The notes under the pieces were generated by a model. It was given only the letters and a program-made list of their open reading frames with translations. It did not search any database and had not been told where the DNA came from. From Lepus europaeus (taxonomy: Eukaryota; Chordata; Mammalia; Lagomorpha; Leporidae): DNA of 64,000 nt. The position numbers and the translations under genes are program-made. Shown here in pieces: positions 1-11,399 of this stretch. The stretch is taken from contig NC_084834.1 in NCBI RefSeq assembly GCF_033115175.1, forward strand, positions 37,554,077 through 37,618,076, read 5' to 3'. The stretch's first letter is position 1. Every line of letters begins with the position of its first letter.

Positions 1-437
1 ATATGAGGAGTAATATTTGTTCATTCTCTAGGACAGATACTAACAATCTAAGTTCAGATGACCAGTCTGAGTTACTGTTCCATCTTAAATATGGGTGAAA
101 CAATAGAAATGAATGTTTGTTGATTATTGTGTGTTGGACACCACCCTAAGCAGGTGGATAGGTGCTGTATTTATCACGGTGGTACCGGTGAAGACACCGG
201 GCCTTAGTGTGTATTGTCTGTGGGCATGCAGCTGATGAATTGCAGACTTGAAATGTGACGTAACTCCAGCCTTACAGGGTTATTTACAGGCAGCCTTATT
301 TAACCTCTATATGTTGATTTATTTTTGAGTGGACAGTGACTGTGCTGGGTAATCTTTTGCTGTGTTCCTAATGTGTGTATGTATAAATTGTTATTCTATT
401 TTTAATGACATATGTGTGTTTTCAATTTTATTTGTAG
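1..437 (+). other. CLGN intron upstream of the first in-window exon
   Basis: This is the 3' end of a CLGN intron, ending in a pyrimidine-rich tract and TTTGTAG acceptor at 437. No exon, RNA gene or clear repeat was recognised in it. Confidence 0.6.
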
Positions 438-496
438 GTGGGTCTTATCAAAAGCAAAGAAAGATGATTCCGATGCAGAGATTTCTATATATGATG
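438..496 (+). CDS. CLGN: CLGN exon (lectin domain start, about residues 69-88)
   Basis: First CLGN exon in the window. Acceptor TTTGTAG precedes 438 and donor GTAA follows 496. It completes a Gly codon, then reads [19 protein letters not shown], the conserved opening of the calnexin-family globular lectin domain. It ends after the first base of a Gly codon (phase 1), which the next exon completes. It is only 59 bases long; identification rests on the match to calmegin and on phase agreement with the next exon. Confidence 0.93.
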
Positions 497-1570
497 GTAA
501 AATATTTATTTAAATATTAAATATAACCAATGCAACCCAGAGTTCCCTAGCTTTTGTGATTGTATTTCCATTAAATTATGTTGGCCCAAAACCTTACCCT
601 GTCTCACAAGAAAATGTTCAGTCTTTTATCTAGTCCTTCTTCAGTATTTCTGGAAATCCCATTCTTGAGTCACCATCCAGTTTTCTAACTCGGAACAGTT
701 GAATTTTCACTCCATTGTAGTTATTTTTTTTAATTTCCTGAGCACTGTTTCTGGCTACTGTCATTCCAGCTCAAGCATGGGCACAGCAAGATCAGATTAT
801 GATTTATGGCAAGATTCTCCTAACAAGTACAAAACAAAGGCTGATTAATGAGAGCTGCAAAGCATGTGGCTCCTTCTGAAGCCCACACATCTGTTTTCAC
901 AGACTCTAATAGGATCATCTTCAGGCTTTGAGAAGGAAGTGCATTACGAGGTGACAAGGGTCATCTTTGTTCTAACAGGACTACAGGATAATTTCTTCCT
1001 TCTGGTCTTAAACCAGCTTCCTCCATTAGTGTATCCTAGAGCAAGATGAGCCTCTTGTCAAGGTGACGGATGGCGGGATTTCCTCTAGCATGTAACCTCA
1101 CACTCAGACCCCAACAGACCATTGCATCAGAACAACAAAGCAGTAATGGCCTGTGTGGGATGTCAGCCATCTATTTCCTTTCCATAGTGTCAGTTTTGTT
1201 ATAAGATAAAGATCACACTCATATGTTTTCCTCTGCAAAAAGTGTCCTCCATCCCAGCAGATCCCTTGTGCTTCTCTGCTCCATCAAGAACACCACTATT
1301 TGTAAAGAACAAGTAACACTACCGTAGTCTCCATTTATAGAAGAGAACAGTTTGCCCCGAAAACGGAGTAAATCTGCCAAGTCATGCCATGCTGGGTACA
1401 ATAGATCCGCACAGATACAGCATGTGTTATCAGACAGAATGCTTGGCTTCAAACATGGACATTCAGTACTTCACAGTTTTCCCAAGAGCGTTAGGTGGAT
1501 ACTTATTTTAATTTTGTGTTTTTTAAGAATCCACTGACAGAGCTTCCCTGAAATTAAGATGTGGTCTATC
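497..1570 (+). other. CLGN intron, unassigned part
   Basis: Intron sequence with no recognisable exon or clear repeat. Short ORFs at 864-1049 and 1352-1537 have no family resemblance or splice context and are taken as chance. Confidence 0.5.
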
Positions 1571-1912
1571 AGCCGGTGCCGTGGCTCAATAGGCTAATCT
1601 TCCGCCTAGCGGCGCCGGCACACCAGGTTCTAGTCCCGGTCGGGGCGCCGGATTCTGTCCTGGTTGCTCCTCTTCCAGGCCAGCTCTCTGCTGTGGCCCG
1701 AGAGTGCAGTGGAGGATGGCCCAAGTGCTTGGGCCCTGCACCCCATGGGAGACCAGGAGAAGCACCTGGCTCCTGCCTTCGGATCAGTGCGGTGCGCCAG
1801 CCGCAGCGGCCATTGGAGGGTGAACCAACGGCAAAGGAGGACTTTTATCTCTGTCTCTCTCTCTCTCTCACTGTCCACTCTGCCTGTCAAAAATTAAAAA
1901 AAAAAACAAAAA
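1571..1912 (+). mobile_element. CSINE, young subfamily, sense
   Basis: Full C-repeat: tRNA-like head (CCGTGGCTCAATAGGCTAAT), GGTTCTAGTCCCGGTCGGG B-box region, body, CT-rich stretch and A-rich tail. This copy has the short form of the GCGCCAGCCGCAGCGG segment near 1795. Confidence 0.92.
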
Positions 1913-1942
1913 GAAGTATAGATGTATTATAAAAACAAATTC

Positions 1943-2264
1943 TTTTTTTTTATAAAAAGGGTTTATTTATTTATTTGAAAGGCAGAGTTACAGAGAGAGA
2001 GGGAGAAATAGAGATCTTCCATTGGCTGGTTCACCCTCCAAATGGCTACAACTGCCAGTGCTGAGCGAGGCAAAAGCTAGGAGCCTGAAACTCCATCTGG
2101 GTCTCCCTTGGTGGGTAGCAGGAGCCCAAGAACTTGGGTCATCATCTGCTGATTTCCCAGGTGCATTACCAGGGAGCTGGATCAGAAGTACAGCAGCTAG
2201 GACATGAAACAATGCCCATATGGGATACCAGCTTGCAGGAAACGGCTTAACCCTCTACGCCACA
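1943..2264 (-). mobile_element. CSINE, antisense
   Basis: Reverse C-repeat: T-rich start with TTTATTTATTTGAAAGGCAGAGTTACAG, then the reversed body, ending at the reversed head (CTCTACGCCACAATG). It lies about 30 bases after the preceding sense CSINE. Confidence 0.88.
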
Positions 2265-2599
2265 ATGAATGAAAAGTCCTTGTGAAATTTTGTTTATAAC
2301 GGAATTTGTATTTTCCACTACTGTCCATAATTTGGGCAAATGATTCAGTTAAGAGGAAGTTACTGTTTAATTTTGAGTGAGGAAAACACTCGTTTTTTCT
2401 AAAATTAAAGTGTCAGGTGCTACCTTTTTCTTTGATGATAAATCTAAGTACATAATTGGAAGAAAAGCAATTTTGTTTTTAAAATCCTTTAGTATCAATA
2501 TCTTTAAAAATCAAAAGATAAAATTTATGCTTCTTGAAATCAAACCATGTTGAGCATTGGGTCGAACCTCAGGTTGATAATTATTATCCATACAAAAGA

Positions 2600-3345
2600 A
2601 GTGTCTGCAAATAATTGATAGAATTAAAAAGGAGAGAATGATCCTACATGGGAAGCAGGACACACAGCAGACTCATAGAATCACAAATGCCCTAAACAGC
2701 GCTCTGGCCTCAGAATCAGCCCTTAAGGCATTTGGATCTGGCTAAAAAATCCCATGAGAGTTTTGCAGGCATGGAAAGCCAAGACATTGTGGCAAAAAAG
2801 AAAAAGAAAATGACTTAAATGAAAGATCTCTGTAAGGGAGATCCCGATGGAAAGAATGGGCCATCAAAGAAGGAGGTACCTTTCTGTGAAGGGAAGAGAG
2901 AACTTCTGCTTGAATATGGCCTTGTCTAAATAAGATCAAAATTGGTGAACTCAAGAGGCTTCCATAGCCTTGGCAGCTCATGACAAGAGCCTCGGGTGAT
3001 TACTAACACCATAATAGTCACTGTGCACCTGCTCCCAAAGTAGACCCTCTGCCCTCAATATGTTGTACTATGAAAATTAATGGTAAAACTACTACTCAAA
3101 CAGTACTCTGTACTTTGTGTGTCTTTGTGGGTGCAGTCTGTTGAAATCTTTACTTCGTATATACTAAATTGATCTTCTGTATATAAAGATAATTGAAAAT
3201 GAATCATGATGAAGAAGAGGATGGGAGAGGGAGTGGAAGATGAGATGGTTGCAGGAGGTAGATATGGGGGGAAAAGCTGCTATAATTCAAAAGTTGTACT
3301 TTGGAAATTTATATTTATTAAATAAAAGTTGAAAAGAAAAAAAAA
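2600..3345 (+). mobile_element. Rabbit LINE-1 3' UTR fragment
   Basis: It is nearly collinear with the segments at 12590-13330 and 29540-30225 (shared GAGAATGATCC, GGCATGGAAAGCCAAGACA, GGCTTCCATAGCCTTGGCAG, AATAAAAGTT end). It is a 5'-truncated L1 retaining only the 3' UTR and A-rich tail. Confidence 0.85.
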
Positions 3346-4002
3346 CAGCATCTGGCACAAAGTCAGTACTCAAAAAAGTTTTATGATTATTTTAAAAAAC
3401 ACTATAAAACAACCAAAATTAGGAGGTGGGTAGAAACTTAGAAACTTAAAAAAAAATTTAATGTGCTATAAAGTATACACAGTGATAGACCAAAAATTAT
3501 TCTTTTTTGATTCATAGACATTGCTAATCCAACATCATTCTTTTAAGAAGAAAAAAAGTAATACAAGGGCATCTGTGATTCAGAAGTGTTCATTAGTCAA
3601 TATTTGGTGTTGACATAGCATTAGGAAATAGCAGGTTTTACTGAATTTAGTTCTGGAAAAGACAATATCTGTAATTTTCAAAATTAGAAGTTTCCACACA
3701 TTAAATTCATGTTCCTAAAAAAAAGAAGAGGAAGTAGACTCCAGTATAACTTTTGAGCTACAAGGAGCCCAACAAGATGTGCATAGATGCAGCCATGAGT
3801 TCTGAGAGCTAATTGCATTAACCTGGGAAGGGTTTGTGTGAATTGTTTAGTTTTTCAAAGTAAAATTTAAATCCCTACAATAACTAACATAAGAAAAGTG
3901 GCTGATGAACACTAAGCATTTCAAAGTACAATAAATAGAGCGAGTTTACACATTTTGAGTTAAGAATGCAATTTGTCTCATGTTGTTTTAAAACCTCATT
4001 TT
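3346..4002 (+). other. CLGN intron, unassigned part
   Basis: AT-rich intron sequence without a recognised repeat or exon. Confidence 0.45.
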
Positions 4003-4016
4003 AAAAATACAGTGTA

Positions 4017-4360
4017 GGCCGGCCCTGTGGCTCAACAGGCTAATCCTCTGCCTAGCAGCGCCAGCACACCAGGTTCTAGTCCCGGTCGGGGCACCGGATT
4101 CTATCCCGGTTGCCCCTCTTCCAGGCCAGCTCTCTGCTATGGCCTTGGAGTGCAGTAGAGGATGGCCCAAGTGCTTGGGCCCTGCACCCGCATGGGAGAC
4201 CAGGAGAAGCACCTGTCTCCTGCCTTCGGATTAGCGCGGTGCGCCAGCCGCAGCGCACCAGCCGTGGCGGCCATTGGAGGGTGAACCAACAGCAAAGGAA
4301 GACCTTTCTCTCTGTCTCTCTCTCTCTCTCACTGTCCACTCTGCCTATATATATATAAAA
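4017..4360 (+). mobile_element. CSINE, young, with target-site duplication
   Basis: Complete C-repeat flanked by the perfect 14-bp repeat AAAAATACAGTGTA at 4003-4016 and 4361-4374. It has the long form of the GCGCCAGCCGCAGCGCACCAGCCG segment near 4240-4265. Confidence 0.95.
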
Positions 4361-4376
4361 AAAAATACAGTGTAAG

Positions 4377-4695
4377 GGATAGGCATTTGGCCTAGCAGTT
4401 GAGACACTAAGATAACTGTGTCCCACATCAGAGTACCTGGGTTCAATACCTGGCTCTACTTTTGACTCCAGCTTCCTGCTGATGCAGACCCTGAGAGACA
4501 GTGATGGCTCAAGTAGTTGGCTTCCTGCCACCCATGTGGGAGACCTGCCATGGGTTCCTGGCTTCTTTCTCCTGACTCCCAGGCTGTGTCCTTGTAGGCA
4601 CATGGGAAGTGAATCAGCATATGGGCAAATATTCGCAATCTCTTTCTCTCCCTCTTTTTCTGTCTGTCTGTCTGCCTCATAAGTCATTCAACTAA
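4377..4695 (+). mobile_element. Older CSINE, sense
   Basis: Diverged C-repeat: GGCATTTGGCCTAGCAGTTGAGAC head, CTCCAGCTTCCTGCT, CACCCATGTGGGAGACCTG and a CT-rich 3' end. It lies just after the younger copy. Confidence 0.82.
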
Positions 4696-4699
4696 TTAA

Positions 4700-5066
4700 A
4701 AGTACAGTATTGATAGACCCTAGGAGACAAACCACATTTTATAATTCACTACATTAAAGAGTCACTCAGAGAAAACCAAACTAACCCAGTTTAAAAGTGT
4801 CTCAATCAGATACTATAGCATTTGCTGTTCATTAGTTTTCACAAACTAGAACTTTATTAAGAAAATGTAACCTTCTTGTGATAGGAAAATGAAACAGAGC
4901 AGGCATACATAGGGTTACAGAGATATATACCAGTACATGATTTATAATTTGGTTTCATTTTGCCCAAATGTACCTTCATGGAAAAAAAAAAAAACTACAA
5001 CTACTGACAAATAATTTAAGTTAGTGTTTTCTTCTTTAGTTTAATTCCCTTTGCTTTATTTTTTAG
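4700..5066 (+). other. CLGN intron end, unassigned
   Basis: No repeat recognised. It ends in a T-rich tract and TTTTTTAG acceptor at 5066. Confidence 0.5.
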
Positions 5067-5208
5067 GAAGATGGGAAATAGAAGAGTTGAAAGAAAACCG
5101 GGTACCTGGTGACAGAGGATTAGTATTGAAATCTAGAGCAAAACACCATGCAATATCTGCTATACTGGCCAAACCCTTCATTTTTGCTGACAAACCTTTG
5201 ATAGTTCA
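5067..5208 (+). CDS. CLGN: CLGN exon (lectin domain, about residues 88-135)
   Basis: Starts by completing the Gly split from the previous exon and reads [18 protein letters not shown], then a segment with [11 protein letters not shown] and [13 protein letters not shown]. These are beta-strands of the calnexin-family lectin domain. Donor GTAAGTC begins at 5209. It is 142 bases, phase 1 in and phase 2 out, consistent with both neighbours. Confidence 0.97.
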
Positions 5209-5521
5209 GTAAGTCTTGTTATGTTATTGAGTATTTTCTCTGAATTTTTATGTTTAGTGTAATCTGTCTTCTGAAAATAGCGTATGTTTTGATAATAGGT
5301 TTAAAAATCCAAGTGTTCCTTTTCAGTTTCAATTAAACAAACAAATGCACATACATATATAAAAGCACTCTGAGAATTTCAATGAAAAGCAGATTAATGA
5401 TAAAATCATATAATATATGCTCTAATAATTTGTAGAATTCTGCCACCATCAACATAATACATGATAAAATCACTATTTTTATTTGAACTCTTCTTAAAAT
5501 GACTTGCAATTAAATATAAAG

Positions 5522-5628
5522 GACCTTCAGAAAGTTCATGAAAAAAATGTATTATGAAAAAACTGCATAGATTTCAAAAATTTTTTGGATCCAATAAGCT
5601 TATCTTTTTTTTTAGTACCGTCATATTA
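5522..5628 (+). repeat. Palindromic MITE-like element, partial copy
   Basis: Contains CCTTCAGAAAGTTCATGAAAA and TGTATTATGAAAAAACTGCAT, the same modules as in the elements at 23350, 35990 and 44736. Only one arm plus core is clear. The family name is not assigned. Confidence 0.5.
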
Positions 5629-6616
5629 GCTTCAGTATTTTCAGAATGGACTCATGAATATCGCTGTTACAGAAAGGGAATACAGATGCAGAGTAGCGTC
5701 TTTCAGGGCTGGACCCTTTTTAATGGTCACACACTCCCACAGACAGTCCCCTCTACCCCTAGTGCTGATATAAACCAGTGATGTTGCTTGCATGTACAGT
5801 GTCATAAAATCAGGGACATAAATTTCTCTAGTTCATCTCACTACACTGCTATGAAACAAAAATGAATTGTGCAAACAAAATGATAAAACTGATAAAATTC
5901 AAATTACAAACCAAAAGAAAATGTGTAAATGTTATTTCCTGTCTTATATCAAAAAAGTAGGTATGCAAAGTGAAATAAATGAAAATATCATGAGTGGTAA
6001 ATTATATCCCTCTAGAACATCTCTTCAGTTCTCTATTAACATGTTAAATATGTTTCTATATGATATAACTAAAATACTCTGTGTATTTTAGAGATTTTTG
6101 AAAATACAGCAAAAATTTTGTGTCATTAGCTTAATATTTCAGGTGTGATACTTTGGTTTAATCTACATTAAGTCATTTGAATGAACTAAAATATTAAGTA
6201 ATATCAAAATGTATGTGACAATTATTTAAGCAAACTAGAAATTTTATTTGGGTACTTATTGGGACTAACATTTGAACTCGGTATTATTTTGTCATTGTTC
6301 GGGACCTGGTTCTTTTTCCTTGAGAGTTCGAGATAATTCTACTCTTCTCTTGAAACTTATGTGAATATATCACTTTCTGTTTGACCCTTTGTGGCTTAAA
6401 TGAAAGGGCAAGGGAAAATAAATTCTAACTCCTCCATAATGAAATGGATCATCTAATATTTTCAGTACAAGTCACCATTAGGCAAGTAAACAAAAAATGG
6501 CTTGCAAGATTGGTAGCAAATATTTGAAAATAACTCAAGGAACTATGAAATAATGATCCTGACGAAAGATAAGGAGGATCAAGAATTACCCTGCATTCTT
6601 TCATGTGCTTAAAAAC
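5629..6616 (+). other. CLGN intron, unassigned
   Basis: AT-rich intron sequence; two ORFs of about 75 codons (from 5554 and 5867) resemble no family. Nothing else recognised. Confidence 0.45.
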
Positions 6617-6626
6617 AATGTAAAGA

Positions 6627-6986
6627 GGCCGGCACTGTGACTCACTTGGCTAATCCTCTGTCTGCAGCGCCGGCACCCCGGGTTCTAGTCCCGGTCGGGG
6701 CGGCAGGTACTAGTCCTGGTTACTCCTCTTCCAGTCCAGCTCTCTGCTGTGGCCCAGGAGGGCTGTGGAGGACGGCCCAAGTGTTTGGGTCCCTGCACTC
6801 GCATGGGAGACCGGGAGGAAGCACCTGGCTCCTGGCTTCAGATCAGTGCAGTGCCAGCCGTAGGGGCCATTAGGGGAGTGAACCAATGGAAGAAAGACCT
6901 TTCTCTCTGTCTCTCATTTTCTATAACTCTCTCTCTTTCTCTCTCTCTCTCACTGTCTAACTCTGCCTGGCAAAAAATAGAAAAAA
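6627..6986 (+). mobile_element. CSINE with target-site duplication
   Basis: Full C-repeat (GGCCGGCACTGTGACTCACTTGGCTAAT head, B-box, CT-rich stretch, A tail) flanked by AATGTAAAGA at 6617-6626 and 6987-6996. Confidence 0.92.
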
Positions 6987-7084
6987 AATGTAAAGAATGA
7001 GAGGGATGTATGTCTTTTCATAGTATTGATAAAGAGAATTGGGCTAAATAATATGATGAGTTTTTATTAAATACTATAAATACC

Positions 7085-7275
7085 ATGGACATTTATGATA
7101 TAACCGTTGGTATTTTGATGGGAATTGGGTTGAATCTGTAGGTCACTTTGGATTATATGGACATTTTAACAATTATTCCAATCCATGAATATAGATGTCT
7201 TTCATTTTTTGTCATGTTCAATATATTTCATCAGTGATTTTGTGATTATTATTATAGAGATAATTTGCTTCCTTG
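7085..7275 (-). mobile_element. Old LINE-1 ORF2 fragment, antisense (outer layer, left piece)
   Basis: Reversed ORF2 reverse-transcriptase sequence (GTATTTTGATGGGAATTGGGTTGAATCTGTAGG... to CCTTGGTTAAATTAAAT). The continuation of the same old element appears to resume near 11370 and 13350, so this is read as the left edge of an L1 split by later insertions. Confidence 0.7.
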
Positions 7276-7339
7276 GTTAAATTAAATAAAAAGGAGATTC
7301 AAAATGTTTATAGAAAATGCACATTACATTTTAATTATA

Positions 7340-10300
7340 CTTTCCTAAAAACTTTTAGATGTAATCCCATTTGTCAATTTTAGATTTGATTGCCTGTGCC
7401 TCTGGGGTCTTTTCCAAGAACCTTTTGCCTATGCCAATGTCTTGCAGGGTTTCCCCAATGTTCTCTAATAATTTGATGGTATTGGGTCATAGATGTAGGT
7501 ATTTTATCCGTTTTGAGTGGATATTTATATAAGGTGTAAAGTAGGTATCTTGCTTCATACTTCCGCATGCAGAGATCCAGTTTCCCAACACTGTTTATTG
7601 AAGACACTGTCCTTGCACCAGGGTTGATTTTTAGTTCATTGTCAAATATAAGTTGGTTGTAGATGCATGGGTTGATTTCTGGTGTTTCTATTCTGTTCCA
7701 TTGGTCTACCCATCTGTTTTGGTACCAGCACCAGGCTGTTTTGATAGTAACTGACCTATAGTATGTCTTGAAATCTGGTATTGCGATGCCTCCAGCTTTG
7801 TTTTTGTTGTATAAGATTGCTTAGCTATTCAGGGTCTCCTGTGTTTCCATATGAATTTTAGCATCATTGTTTCTGTATCTGGGAAGAATGTCCTTGGTGT
7901 TTTGATTGGTATCACATTGAATCTGTAAATTTCTTTTGGTAGTATGGACCTTTTGATGATTCTTCCAATCCATAACATGGAAGAATTTTCCATTTTTTTG
8001 TATCTTCTTCTATTTCTTTATTTAATGTTTTGTAATTCTCATCATAGAAATCTTCGACATACTTGGTCAAATTTATTCTAACATACTGACTTTTTTGTAG
8101 CTATCGTGCATGGAATTTATCTTAGAAGTTCTTTCTCAGTCATGGTATTGTCTGTAAATACAAAGGCTACTTATTTTCTGTGTGTTGATTTTATATTCTG
8201 CCACTTTAGCAAACATTTCTATGAATTCCAATTGTCTCTTGGTACATACTTTTGGATCCCCTGTATATAGAATCATGTCATCTGCAAATAGGGATAGTTT
8301 GACTTCCTCCTTGCCAATTTTTATCCCTTTTATTTCTTTTTCTTGCCTAATGGCTCTGGCTAAAACTTCCAGGACAACGTTTAATAGCAGTGGTTAGAGT
8401 GGGCATCTTTGTCTAGTTCCAGTTCTCAGTGGAAATGGTTCCAGCTTTTCCCCCATTAAATAGGATGCTGGCCATTGGTGTGTCATAAATTGCCTTGATT
8501 GTGTTGAAGAATGTTCCTTCTATACACATTGCTTAAAGTTTTCATCATGAAAGGGTATTATATTTTATCAGATGCTTTCTCAGCATCTATTGAGATAATC
8601 ATATGGCTTTTGTTCTCCAGTTTGTTAATGCAGTGTATAACATTGATTGATTTGTGAATGTTGAACCATCCCTGTATACCAGGATAAATCCCATTTGGTC
8701 CAGGTGAATGATCTTTCTGATGTGTTATTAGTTTGATTAGCTAGTATTTTGTTGAGGATTTTTGTATCTATATTCATCAAGGAAATTTCTCTGTTGTATC
8801 TTTTTCAGGTTTAGGAATTAAGGCGAGGCTGACTTCATAGAAGGAGTTTGGAAGGATTCTCTCCCTTTCAATTGTTTTAAATAACTTGAGAAGAATTGGA
8901 GTTAATTCTTCTTTGAATGTCTGGTAGAATTCAACAGTAAAGCCGTCCAGTCATGGGCTTTTCTTTGCTGGGAGGGTCTTTATTACTGATTCAATTTCTA
9001 TCTTGGTTATGGGTCTGTTTAGGTTTTCTATGTCTTCATGGCTCAATCCAAGCCAGGAGCTTCTTCCAGGTCTCCCACACAGGTGCAGGGGCCCAAGGAA
9101 TTGGGCCATCTTCTACTTCTTTCTCAGCCCATAGTGGAGAGCTGGATTGGAAGGAGAGCAGCTGGGACTCAAACAGGTGCCCATATGGGATGCCAGCACT
9201 GCAGGCAGTGGCTTTACCCACTACGCCACAGCACCAGCTCTGGGTTTTATTTTTTAATCTATTCAGCCAGTCTGTATCTTTTTACTGGAGAATTTAGGCC
9301 ATTTACATTCAAGGTGACTATTGATAAATAACAACTTGGCCCTATCGTTTTGCATAAATATTTCTATTGTTTACTTTGGATTCCCTTTCTACTTTTACTG
9401 GGCGTTTTTCTGCCTTCACTTTATTTTATAGTGATGACCATGTTTCTGTGTTTCTGTGTGTAGAACATCATTAAGCATCTTTTGTAGGGCTGAATGCTTA
9501 CCTTCATTCACAGATTAGAGTTTTACAGAGTATAATATTCTGCTTTGCCAGTTTTTTCTCTTAAGACTTGGACTATATCTCACCATTCTCTCCTAGCCTG
9601 TAAGGTTTCTGATGAGAAGTCAGTTGTGAGTCTAATTGGAAATATTCTAAAAGTAATCTGACATTTCTCATGTGCATCTTAAAATCTTTTCTTATGTTTT
9701 ACTGTGGAGAGTTTGACTACAATGTGTCATGGTTAAGACTTTTCTGGTCATGTCTATTAGGAGTTCTGTGTGCTTCCTATACTTGGACATTCCTTTCTTT
9801 TTCCAAATTAGGGCAGTTTTCCTTTCTTTGATTATTTCACTAAAAATGCTTTCTAACCCATTGTCTCTTTCTATACCTTCAGGAACTCCTAAGACCCATA
9901 TGTTGAGTCATTTGATGGTATCCCATAAATTTCCAACACTATCTTTAAGTTTTCTGATTTCTTCCTTTTTTTTTTTATTTTTATTTTTTGGTCTGACTGA
10001 AATTTCGAGAGATTTGTCTTCTAATGTGGATATTCTTTCTTTTCCTCACTGAGTCTGTTTTTAATACTTTCAACCACATTTTTTCATTATTTCTACTGGT
10101 TTCTTCATTTCCAATATTTTGTTTTGATTTCTCTCTAAAATCTCAGTTTCAATGGAAAAGTTTTCATTCATGTCATTACAGATTTCTTTAGTTCATGGAT
10201 TTACTTCTGATTATCTGAGTAATCAAAAGATCAAGTTTTTGAATTCCATTTCTGGCATTTCTTCAGTCTCTTCATCTTAACATTCTAATATTGAAGTGTT

Positions 10301-11368
10301 GTGTTCTTTTAAGAGCATCATGTGTTTTCCTTCCTATTCTTTTTTCTTGAATTTCTGTGTGTATTTTTAGGCATTTATGGAGATACTTGTTGGTTGTTTT
10401 TACCCTATGATGGCTTTTATCTTTGTACTATGCCTCTGTGGCTTAGTGGAGTGTTGGCTCTTTCAGTGAACACCCAGAGGCCTGTGCCAGGTGTGGTCAG
10501 GGAGCTCTGCTCAGTGTTGCAGGGTAAAGGGAGTGTCCAACGATACACCCAAGTTGGGTATGGTAAATCTCCTTTTTCTTTTTTTAATCTTATGCTTATC
10601 TCCTCTCCTTGGAGGATAACAATGCCTGGGTGCTATCCCCAGGGGGTATACTATTCATCCACGCTACTACAAGATCGATGCAAAGGATCTGTGCAGTCCT
10701 CAGTGTGAGCACTGATCTCGCAGCAGTGACCCTCACCATGGAATCAGGGAGCCCCAAGTGTGTGGAGTCTCCCACAGTGACTATCCAAAGTCCCAACCAC
10801 ACCCTGCCCCATCCCACACAGCCATAGTGTTTTTACAGTCCCAGCACATGAGGCTCCCATAGTCACAAGCACCCAGCCAGACTCAGGTGTCGCCTCTTGG
10901 TTGCTGGGCATGCAGACATGAGCTGGTGCAGTTGTTATGTATGTTCAAAATGATGCCTGCCCTCTCTTGGCTAATTACCATATGCTGGTGCTGGTGATCT
11001 GGGAGAGAAAAATGTGTCCCCTTTTTTTCTCCTCTAGGTTGGCAGGTACACTGTCCCCCACAATGCTCCAAGCTGGACTCCCACCAGGCTCTTCCTGCTG
11101 TGTTATCTTCAGTGGCTTGGGCTGCCCTCACAGTCTGGCCTCACCTCACTCTCCAAAGCTGGTGCTGAGGCTCCCGGCTGCTAAGGTCCTGAGTTGTGCA
11201 CATCCACACTCTCCATATAGGTCCACAGTGTCTCTAATTTGCATGGAGGTTCCTCTGGAGTTTTCTTCCTAACTCCTCCCTGAGATTGCACTCTTTCCAC
11301 TTTTTTTATAACTGTCTTCTCTTGGACTAGTAAGCCCCCCTCCCTGTTCCACCTTGGAACTCTTCCCC
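7340..11368 (-). mobile_element. LINE-1, antisense: part of ORF2, ORF1 region and 5' UTR
   Basis: Reading the minus strand, the 5' end lies near 11370. About 10.3-11.37 kb has no ORF2 match and is taken as 5' UTR. ORF1-like sequence lies at about 9.4-10.3 kb. ORF2 runs from about 9.3 kb down to 7.34 kb and includes the reversed reverse-transcriptase motif (AATCATGTCATCTGCAAATA, FADDMI) near 8270. The ORF2 3' end and 3' UTR are absent on this strand. No intact ORF remains. The left break lies within about 60 L1 bases of where the sense L1 at 11400 begins. A SINE at 9040-9241 interrupts it. Confidence 0.85.
9040..9241 (-). mobile_element. CSINE fragment, antisense, inside L1
   Basis: Reversed C-repeat body and head (CAGGAGCTTCTTCCAGGTCTCCCACA ... 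CCACTACGCCACAGCACCAGC). The reversed CT/A tail is missing, so it is truncated at the tail side. Confidence 0.85.
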
Positions 11369-11399
11369 TTTAGGTTTTCTGCATGAAAATATGTCATGA
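11369..11399 (-). mobile_element. Short bridge of the old antisense L1 between two insertions
   Basis: CTTTAGGTTTTCTGCAT followed by GAAAATATGTCATGA resembles the reversed L1 segment around the FADDM motif and is continuous in sense with GCAAAATGGGATAATTTAGC at 13351. It is short, so the assignment is tentative. Confidence 0.5.

Noticed and set aside
4076..4687. 203-codon minus-strand ORF
   Set aside because: It lies entirely across two adjacent CSINEs read in reverse; it is repeat translation, not a gene.
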